64,000 bases of DNA, taken from NCBI GenBank assembly GCA_016858145.1, contig JAEHOE010000128.1, positions 248,001 through 312,000 of the forward strand, given 5' to 3'. The notes beneath the pieces are model-generated. The model searched no databases, had not been told where the DNA came from, and saw only the letters and a list, made by a program, of their open reading frames with translations. Made by a program: the position numbers and the translations under genes. This document shows positions 56,601-64,000 of the stretch, piece by piece. Within the stretch, counting starts at the first letter, position 1. Each line of letters begins with the position of its first letter. This DNA is from Edaphochlamys debaryana (Eukaryota > Chlorophyta > Chlorophyceae > Chlamydomonadales).

Positions 56601-57750
56601 TGCGCGCCGAGGACCTGGACGCCTGCGCCGTGGCCCGCCACCGGGGGGGGGGGGGGGACTGCTGTGCGACTACCGGTACAGCGCCCTGCTGGAGCCGGGC
56701 TCGCGGCGGCGGCAGCTGTGGGAGCAGGCGGCGGCCAGTGGCGGCCTGGACCGCAACGTGAGCGGCTGCGACCAGGCCCTGCGCGCGGGTGAGTGGGGGC
56801 TGCCGGACGCCACCGTGCGCCTGCTGGAGCGCCTGTGGACGCAGGGCCTGGGCCGCCCCCGCCGCCGCCCTCCACCTGGTGTCCACCGCCTCCACGCGGG
56901 GCTGGCACCGGGTGGCGGGGCTGTGGGGGCAGCACCTGGCGGCCAACGGGGTGCAGGCGGCGGGGCTGAACGCGGGGCGGACGCAGCCGGCGCTCAACCG
57001 GGCGGCAGGTGGGAGCGGGGCGGGGTGTAGGGGTGCTGTAATGAATGGTCGAGGGTGGGTGCTTGGTCTCGGGCGGGGAGGTGGGTCAGACCGTCCAGCC
57101 CCTACCCTTTCAGGGGGGGGGGCCAAGCTGGGCTCGTGGCACCTCCGCGCCAAGCACCCAGCCCAGCAGCCCGAAGCACTCTCCGAATCTCCACCTGGCC
57201 CCCCTCGCTCCCCTGCCCCCCCCCCTCCACCCAGGCTCGCTCCCGCTGCTGGGCCCGGCCTGGGCCTTCGTCGACTGCGGCTACTCGGGCGCCGACTTCC
57301 TGGCGCAGGCGCGGGGGCTGCTGGCGGGCATGCTCTACGCTCACGGCCCCGAGGCGGTGGCCGCACGGAGCCACTCCTTGCTGCTGTGGGGCAACGCGGC
57401 GGCGGGGCTGGCGCTGCTCAACGCGAGCGCCATCGGGCTGCTGGGCCCGGGGGGGGGGGACCCGAGGGCCTACTGGAGAGACTGCCTGGACTGCGTGGAG
57501 GCAGGTGCAGTGGGCGGGGGGCTGCAGCACGTACGGGGGGCAGCGGGCCGCCCTGCCGCACCTGGTGGCGGCGGCGGAGCTGCGGCGGCCCCAGGCGGCG
57601 CCGCACTGCTGGGACCGCTTCTACGGCCCCGGCACCCGGCCCGTGGCGCTGAGTGCGGATCAGGTGCTGGCGGCCATGGGGTCGCAGTGGCCGGACTGGC
57701 TGCCGGGGGCATGCGCGTGCGGCGGCGTGTGCTACAGGCCGCCGGTGTGA
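53682..57750 (+). CDS. Secreted protein of unknown family with Pro-rich hinge and several frame breaks
   Basis: ATG at 53682 gives a signal peptide (MRQLLWLMLLLGPAVAV) and a Pro-rich stretch ([11 protein letters not shown]). Further exons with agreeing phases include 54240-54307, 54901-54958, 55132-55274, 55453-55500, 55659-55700, 55852-55939 and 56324-56367, then 56580-57000 and 57236-57750 (stop TGA). Conserved-looking segments: CFSEPVCPSDWNPLL, HPCHGISDALLV, YDGSNPLLTPEHMVVSGS, HLWVVRAEDLDACAVARH, AWAFVDCGYSGADFLAQA, CWDRFYGPG. I recognise no family. The reading frame breaks at an in-frame TAG (53892), near 53960, 56370, in a G-run at 56644, near 56860 and near 57505. Most breaks are in or next to homopolymers, so sequencing indels are as likely as a decaying gene; the join between 54642 and 54901 is also unresolved. 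Confidence 0.5.
54389..54475. mobile_element. Second copy of the 86-bp dispersed element, inside an intron
   Basis: Matches 25919-26004 over its full length with about two mismatches (CTATGC for CAATGC, GCGAAG for GCAAAG). It sits in the intron after the exon 54240-54307, in the same orientation as copy 1. No clear flanking duplication is visible here. Confidence 0.75.
55272..55342. repeat. GGGGT-type repeat at an intron start
   Basis: Units GGGGTGGGGT and GGGGGTGGGGT repeat directly behind the donor site after 55274. On RNA this is a strong candidate for G-quadruplex formation. Confidence 0.8.
56061..56270. repeat. CCCCCT hexanucleotide microsatellite
   Basis: About 33 nearly perfect copies of CCCCCT on the coding strand of the gene at 53682-57750, located in the intron upstream of the exon at 56324. 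It forms an exceptionally long pyrimidine tract and leaves all frames open, which produces spurious Pro/Ser and Gly/Glu frames. Confidence 0.97.
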
Positions 57751-58870
57751 GAGGGAGGGGTGGATGCATGGCGCAGGGGCACTGCTTGCTGATGTGCAGT
57801 GCTGGTGGGAGGAAGCGGGTTTGAGCACGTAAGCAAGGTAAGAAGGGGTCGAGAGTAAGGCTTGATGCGGTGAAGCCCATTCATGTTACGGATGCGGGCC
57901 TGCTGAAGAAGAATGCAAGAGATCGACTCGATGCTGATGCGGCCATCACATTCTGCATTCATCAATGAAGATGCTCTCCAGGACTAATAGTCCCTGCGTG
58001 TGCCATTTATTGTTAGTCCACGGTCTTGATGCTGACCTTGCACTCTGGGCTGGTATGTGAACCGCTGTTGGATCCGGGTCTGGGGTCTGGGGTTCAAGGG
58101 CATGCATGGCGGAAGGTGCGCCGCTGCTGAACGTGCACTTTGGGCTGCTTGATTTGGTCTGATATGTGCAGACTGGGGCGGGGATGTGTTCCAGAGTGCA
58201 CAGGTCTCGCTAGCAAGAAGGATCAGGGCAGCGTGTGGCGAGCGGGGGACCCGGGGGTAGGTAGGCATGGACAGCATCCGTGCGATCGCCCTGCAAGGGG
58301 GAAGGGCTGGGGCGGGGCCACGTAGAGGACAAGCGTTGCCATACTCGTGTATGTGGCAGGGGGCTGTGGGAGGGAGGGAGGGAGGGAGCTGGGGCTGCCG
58401 TGTTGGTGCTGGCGGGGCTCGGGGCTTGGGCTTGGGCTTGCGGGAGGAGGGGCGGATCCCGGATGAGGGCGGGGCCATGCGGAGCGGATGCAGGCGGGTT
58501 CAAATTGTTTTGCGTTGCAACTTACCGCGCGGAGGAGCCGCTGAATACCTTTCTTGCTGTAGCTTACAATTGGTAGCACCCTGAAGACGCCCCTGACGCT
58601 GGTTGCGCACCCGCGCCCGGGCACCGCGCGGCGCCGAGGCTCTGCCTCCCGGACCACCACAGCTGCTTGATCGCCGCGCCCGTGGGCTTCGGATGGACTG
58701 CTAAGCTGTCTTGAGGTGAGGAGGGGTGAGGTTGCCGCAGGGCGCACTTCGGCCTCGCAGTCCACCAGCGCGGGGCGCGAACTCACGCGGCCGTTTCCCC
58801 CGGCCTTTGCGCTCGCAGGCACTTTCCGAAGTTCCGCTGAGGACATCACGCTTTGCCTGCAACCAGATCG
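57751..58870. other. Intergenic region
   Basis: 3' flank of the preceding gene and 5' flank of the next. Short repeats GGCTTGGGCTTGG near 58,425 and GGGTCTGGGGTCTGGGG near 58,080 are visible. No exon supported. Confidence 0.6.
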
Positions 58871-61357
58871 ATGCCCCCACGAGCGCGGGGGCGCGGCGGG
58901 GGAAGCGGCGCGGGGTCTGGCCCCGCGGGCTCTGCCGCTGCGAGCCCGGGCTCCGACGCCGCTGCCGCCCTGGCCTCCGCCCTGCCTGCCCCGCTGCGCT
59001 CTGCCGTCGCGGCCCTACCGGCCGCAGCGGAGGCCCTGCTGGGACCCCTGCGGCCCGGCCGAGGCGGTGGCGGCGGTGGGGCTGGGGGCCGGGGGCGGGG
59101 CGCGGGCGGGGGCGGGCGGCTGGCGGCGCTGCGCGAGGCCAAGGAGCAGCTGAGCGTTCTGCGCCGCGAGCTCGAGCGCCTGCCGCTGTACGGTCGACAG
59201 GACCACCTCAAGGCGACTCCGGCTAAGACGGCCCTGGCGGCGGCGCTGGCGGAGCTGCTGGCCCGGCAGGCAGAGGCCGCGGCGCTGCGGCCGGACGGGG
59301 GAGCCCAGTGGGGTGGCGGAGGCAGGGGCGATCCGATGCAGGGATGGCAGAGCGGTGCCTGGGGCTCCGTCCACGCCATCGTCACGTGCTGTGGACAGCT
59401 GCCTGTCTCCTACAACGCGCCCTCCGTGCTGCGCTTCTTGCTGGCCATGCTGCGCTCGGGGATCCTGCACGCCCTCAGCCGCAGGCTGGCGGCAGCGGAC
59501 GACAACAGCACCGTCGAACCCTTCATAAGGCGCGCACTGGACACCTTCTTAGCGCTCACCAGTCTGCTTGTCGCTGACGGGCCGGCGGAGCCCTCCCCGC
59601 CGGCAGCCCGACGTCCGTCCGGGCAGCCTGCTGGGGTGAGCTCGCGCGGGCCCTGGCGGAGAGCGGCTTTCTGGAGCACGCGGCGAGGCGGGTGCTGCAG
59701 CTAGAGGCGCGGCGGCTGCAGCAGGCGACAGGGACGGCCGTGCCCCTCATGTGGGGCCTGTGCCGCTGCATCGCTCCGATGGCCCACGTTCTGGACGCCA
59801 GCAGCCCCAGCCCCAGCCTTGTGACCTGGGCCTGGGGCCCCATACCGCGTGTCCGCGGCCCCGCCGCCACGCACCTGCGGACCGTGCTCGGAGGCCGCTG
59901 CGTGCGGACCGCCGTACTGGTGTACGGCGTGGGCACACTGCGGTTGTTGGACCAGAATCCCTGCTACGGCCTGCCGGCGGCGCTGCGGATCGGGGGCCTC
60001 CCGTCCTACAAGCCGGCGGGGGTTGAGGTCCCCAGCAGCCTCGCCTTCGGGCTGCTGTTGCATCAGCTGGGCGACCGACTCGGCCCGCCGCCGCCCGGAC
60101 CCGCCACATCGCTGGAGCTGGCCCTGCGGGTGGTCCAGGCGTTAATGCCGGCCCCAGCCCCAACCCAATTCTCTGCCAACAGGGCCGCGGGCGCTAAGGT
60201 GCCGGTGGCCGTCAGCCCGCCCGCAGCCGAGGCGGCGCTACTGGGGGCGGCGGCCCTGGAGTGCGGGCGGCGGCTGCTGTCGCGGCGGTGGCGGCGGGCG
60301 CCCCCACGGCTGGCGGACTGGCGGCGGCGGTGGTGGCGGCTGCTGGTGCTGTCGGCCAGGGAGCACGGCGCGGGGGATGACGAGGATGGCGGGGCTGTGC
60401 GAGGTGGTGACGAAGGGGAGGACGTGGACGGCGAGCCTGTGCGTCAGCGGCTGTACGAGCTGGTGACGGAGCCCCTCCTGGGCGAGTGGCCGACAGGCCA
60501 TCTCGGTGGGTTTGGCGCTAGGTGCGCTTCGCGACGCGCCTCTACAGCAGCTTCCTGCCAAGCCTTGACGTGATCGCTTACCGCACATGCTTACACGCAC
60601 GTCCCCTCCACCTCCATTGCAGTCCAGTGTATCTCACTCCCCCCACCCCAACCTCCCTACCCTCCCAGACCTGGCGGCCCTGCCACCGGCACCCCCTCCC
60701 GAGCTGGCGGCGGCGCTGGAGGCGGGCCTCCTGCCGGCCCTGACCTCGTTCCTGGGCCCTGCCCCCGCCGGGTGCGCAGCGCTGGCGGGGTGCCTCCTGC
60801 GGGGACTGCTGGGCGCCTGCGACCGGGCCCGCCCGGAGGGCTCTGGCGTGGGGCTGATGCTGACTGCGCTGCTGGCGTACGGCGAGGAGGGGCAGGCGGA
60901 GGGGCTGCTGGGGGCCCTGGGCCAGAGCCTGCAGGCGGAGCGGGCAGGGCGGGGTGCTAAGGGCGCGGGCGGGGCCGGGGGCGAGGAGCCCTTCCGGCGG
61001 GCGGCCACCTCCTTCCCCACCGCCGCGGCACACGCGGGGCAGCACTGCCGTAGCCCGGGCTCCCCTCCAGGGTCGGCCGCGGCGGGAGCAGGGCCCTCAA
61101 CACCCGCCCGAGCTGCCCCCGCCGGTGGGGCTGCCGCATCGGGCTCCGGCGCTGGGGCGGCGGGGGAGGCTTTGGAGGCTCCACAGCAGCCCTCGGGGCC
61201 GGCCGCAGCCCCCCGCCCATCCTCTTCCGCTGCGCCGCCGCCCAGCGCCCCCCTGCGGCAGCTGGGGCGCATGGCGGGGCGCGCGGCGGAGCTGTGGGGG
61301 CTGCCGCTGGGGGCCCCCGCCGGGGCTGGGGCCGAGAGAGGTGGCGCGGCGGGGTAG
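58871..61357 (+). CDS. Helical orphan protein of about 770 aa
   Basis: Two exons, 58871-60505 and 60669-61357 (stop TAG); the join CTC-G/AC-CTG is in phase. Start MPPRARGRGGG is the first ATG. The N-terminal 80 residues are Gly/Ala-rich; a short coiled coil follows (LREAKEQLSVLRRELERL). The middle is Leu-rich and helical (VLRFLLAMLRSGILHALSRR; LDTFLALTSLLV; AVLVYGVGTLRLLD; LAFGLLLHQLGDRL). The C terminus is Ala/Pro-rich. The reading frame shifts by one base near 59,600 (in a C-run), so the first exon as given is one base out of register; the downstream frame continues with WGELARALAESGFLEHAARR. I recognise no family, no catalytic motif and no membrane helix. Probably a real gene, function unknown. 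Confidence 0.65.
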
Positions 61358-62070
61358 AGGAGGCACTTCCGGCCGGATGTCGGCGGGCAGCCTAGGCGTG
61401 CGGCGTAGATGACGAGGGAGCAGACGCAATAATGTGTGCACACAGAAGCATGCCGCCCTCAGCTTGGGGTCTAGCTGCAGGGCCGGCTGAGGGGGTCCTC
61501 TGGCAATCTACGCCTGGAGAGGGCACCGCTACGTGCTCGAAGGGCGGGAGAGCGCTCATGCATCCCTGGGTATGGACCCGCGGCAGGGGTGACCTGACTG
61601 AGCGGTGTTAGGGGAAGGCATGCGACCGGGGGCGCGGAGAGTTTACACAGGCTGATGGGGGTGGGAGTGAGTACATGTGCCTGGCAAGTCGTGGGCTGAT
61701 GCCTGTGAACACGTAGGGCAGACCGTAGGACTACACGTATCGGAAAGGAGACTAGCGTGCGGCTGGGAAACTCGAGGCGGCGGGCGGAGTCCCGGGATAA
61801 GGCTGCTGGAGTGCGACGGACGGAGGCGGCGGGCCCGAACTTACTCCTGAGCGCGATGGAGCTGTTTGGCTTTCAAGTCCGCTGCAGTTCCGACATGGAG
61901 AGTGACCTAGGCCGTTGCCAGTCAGTTGGCCGCACGTACGGCGCCTGTAAGCTTTTACGGAGGGTCACGCCCCGACATATGCGACGCCCAAACCCTCCTT
62001 GAGATATACATTGCACACACACAAGCACATAGAAGCAAACTTAAACGCCGTCTCAACCACCACCGGCACC
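61358..62070. other. Intergenic region
   Basis: Separates two genes on the plus strand. Contains the 3' flank of the first and the promoter of the second. I see no exon, RNA gene or repeat. Confidence 0.6.
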
Positions 62071-64000
62071 ATGCGGAACGCTTTCGGGGCGCTTCTCGCG
62101 TTTCTCGTCGCGAGCATTCTTGTTGCTTATGCTCAGGGTACGTGCTACACAGTTGGCAGGGCAAATCTGGCGTTTTCCTAGAGTGGCGGGATTTTGCCGA
62201 CACCGACATTTCCATTTGTCCGCAGGAGCCTTCGGCCCGGAAGACCTGCGTTGTCGCCTGGATAGGGCATGCATACCAACGTACAAGGACTACGATCATT
62301 TGGAAGTTGCGCCTTCAAGTAGGTGTGGGTTGTTTGCGCCGCGCCGGAACGCCGCGCCACTCTGGCTCACTTGTGCTTAGCACGGCGCATCGCGCCGCGA
62401 TGACTACTGGAAACGTGTCGATATGCATCACTGCGACAGGGGCGAGAGGTGTAACCGTTCAATTCCAACGCCATTCCGGGACCACACTTCGCTCCGTCCC
62501 CGCGTCCCCCCCCCCCCCCCCGCGTCCCCCCTTCCCAAGCCATCTTTGCTCCCCACCCCTGCCGTGCGCAGTCCCGGCCGCCTTCTGGGGCAAGTGCCTG
62601 GGACCCTACGTGCTCTGCGCTGTGGCCAACTGCAGCATCCGCGCCGACACGGGCAACAAGAAGTACCCCCTGCAGGCCGAGTGCGGCTGCCTCACGCCCG
62701 AGAGCAACGGCCTGCCGTACGGCGCCTCCCTGGTGACACCCAACATCATCAAGGTCCGTGCTGTTGAAGGCGGCGGTAGCAGCAGCACGGCCTGACTGGG
62801 AGGCTTGCCTCTCGATGGGCCAGCGCATTACCGTAATCATGCCGGGAGGTGGGGGGCGGGGGTGGCTTGCTTGAAGCAGACAGGGGTGGCTCGGGGCCCG
62901 CTCCCCTCATTCAAAGTGCTCCTCCAGGCTCAATTGCCAGGGCTAGACTCTGTCTGCGGATACTGCGACAACGGTTAAGACCTTTGTGTGCTCAGCTGCT
63001 CACCTCCCGGCCCCGCGCCTATCGCCTCTACCCCCCCTGCCGCAACACCCTTGCAGCGTGAGAAGGCCTACAAGGCCACCCTCCAGGAGTGCTTCGGCAA
63101 CGACCCCCTCGCCAACGGCACCTGCACCGCCGTCAACTCCATGCCCGCCTGCAAGGTGCGCGCGGCCTGGGGAGGCGCGAAGTGGGGTGCACACAGCCAC
63201 ACACCCTCAAGGGCCAGCTCCGCTGCGCAGCCTACCCTTCCGCATCTCCACCCCCATGCGTCGGACCTCGGACAGTATTCCGGGGGCGCCCCTACATGCA
63301 TGGCGTACGACATGACCTGCAGTACGGCTCCTTACTTCCAACTTCCAACTTCCAACTAGACGGCACCCCCACCCCCACACCCCCCTGCACTTGCATGCCA
63401 CACGCGGGCTCCCGACCCACCCCGCAGGCCATCAACAATTACAACCTCTACCCGGGCGGCGACTGGCCGCTCATCTCCACGTACCGGCCGTGGAGCAACG
63501 AGGGCGCGCAGGTCTGTCAGGGGGGCTGCCTGCGCTCAGCACACCGGCGCGCCCCCGCCCTGCACTGTGCATGCCACGTCCCCACCGTCGCTTTCCCTCG
63601 CCCGCCCTGCTACCCCTCGTCACTTTCTCGCCCCTCCAATGCTCACGGCCCCGGCCCGCGCGTGCAGGAGTGTGTGGGCAAGGCGGACAATAGCAGCATC
63701 ATGGCCGAGTGCATGACGGCGGCCTGCTACAAGGTGCGGGCGGGCGGAGGGGGGGGCCTGGCTAGGGAGACCGGGTGCCGGGCTGCGGGGGGCACCCTTC
63801 CACTCAGCACCACCGCCCCAAGCGTCTTACACACTACCCGCCCCACCCCTTCCACACCACAGAAGACTGCATGGGACGGCTCCCCCTACACCTGCTTCTG
63901 CCCCGTCGTCACCGTGCCGGCGGGCGAGAAGTACGGCCTGGGCTTCCCCAAGGACAAGTACGGCGCCCAGGGCATCCCCTGCGACCAGCCCAGGGGCTAC
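62071..64000 (+). CDS. Secreted Cys-rich protein of unknown function, 3' end beyond the window
   Basis: Exons 62071-62137, 62226-62318, 62572-62753, 63057-63155, 63428-63511, 63668-63733, 63863->64000; all phases agree. MRNAFGALLAFLVASILVAYAQ is a clear signal peptide ending at AQ. The mature part is rich in spaced Cys: WGKCLGPYVLCAVANCSI, AECGCLTPESNGLPYG, LQECFGNDPLANGTC, ECVGKADNSSIMAECMTAAC, YTCFCPVV. An N-glycosylation site (NSS) and several aromatic loops (NNYNLYPGGDWPLIS) are present. Two of the exons end at Cys-x-K or Tyr-Lys just before the donor, suggesting small modular exons. No family recognised; the frame is still open at the right edge, so length is unknown. An extracellular location is a safe inference, function is not assigned. 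Confidence 0.8.

Overview
The window looks like nuclear DNA of a very GC-rich green alga (chlorophyte). The evidence is spliceosomal introns in almost every gene, class III cyclases with PAS sensors, a Ser-Pro/Pro-rich cell-wall glycoprotein of the volvocine/chlorophyte type, a chloroplast TGD2-like lipid-transport protein, a starch-binding CBM20 domain behind a plastid-like leader, and TGTAA motifs downstream of several stops. The species cannot be fixed from the sequence. There are no operons, CRISPR arrays or bacterial signals. Most overlapping open frames are shadows caused by high GC.

Layout, left to right. (1) 1-7699, minus: a PAS-containing guanylate cyclase that runs off the left edge; its catalytic core is split over very small exons, including one of 11 nt. 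(2) 9193-25177, minus: a self-consistent 43-exon gene for about 2,555 aa with an N-terminal CBM20 starch-binding domain, an array of roughly 130-140 Ala/Leu-rich repeats with a strict 10-residue period, two hydrophobic segments near the C terminus and a highly charged tail. This is the most novel item in the window. (3) 27173-30505, plus: an organelle-targeted J-domain protein with GDDW-type motifs and a long Ala-rich coiled coil. (4) 32024-33276, plus: a small signal-anchored orphan. (5) 35971 to about 43455, minus: a secreted hydroxyproline-rich protein whose N-terminal beta-sandwich resembles bacterial PEP-CTERM/choice-of-anchor domains, followed by a PPSPEP rod of about 770 residues. (6) 46897-49959, minus: TGD2-like MCE protein. 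(7) 50380-52789, plus: WDR54-like protein, head-to-head with TGD2. (8) 53682-57750, plus: a secreted protein of unknown family with several frame breaks. (9) 58871-61357, plus: a helical orphan. (10) 62071 to beyond the right edge, plus: a secreted Cys-rich orphan.

Two themes connect the genes functionally. CBM20 protein and TGD2 are both predicted plastid proteins: one could tether starch to a membrane, the other belongs to the ER-to-plastid lipid import machinery. The HRGP and two other signal-peptide proteins are candidates for the cell wall or extracellular matrix. An 86-bp dispersed element occurs twice with about two mismatches, once between 14-bp direct repeats and once inside an intron. 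Introns characteristically start with G runs and end with C runs. Splice models were built by hand from reading-frame continuity and GT-AG (once GC-AG) sites; no transcript data were available.
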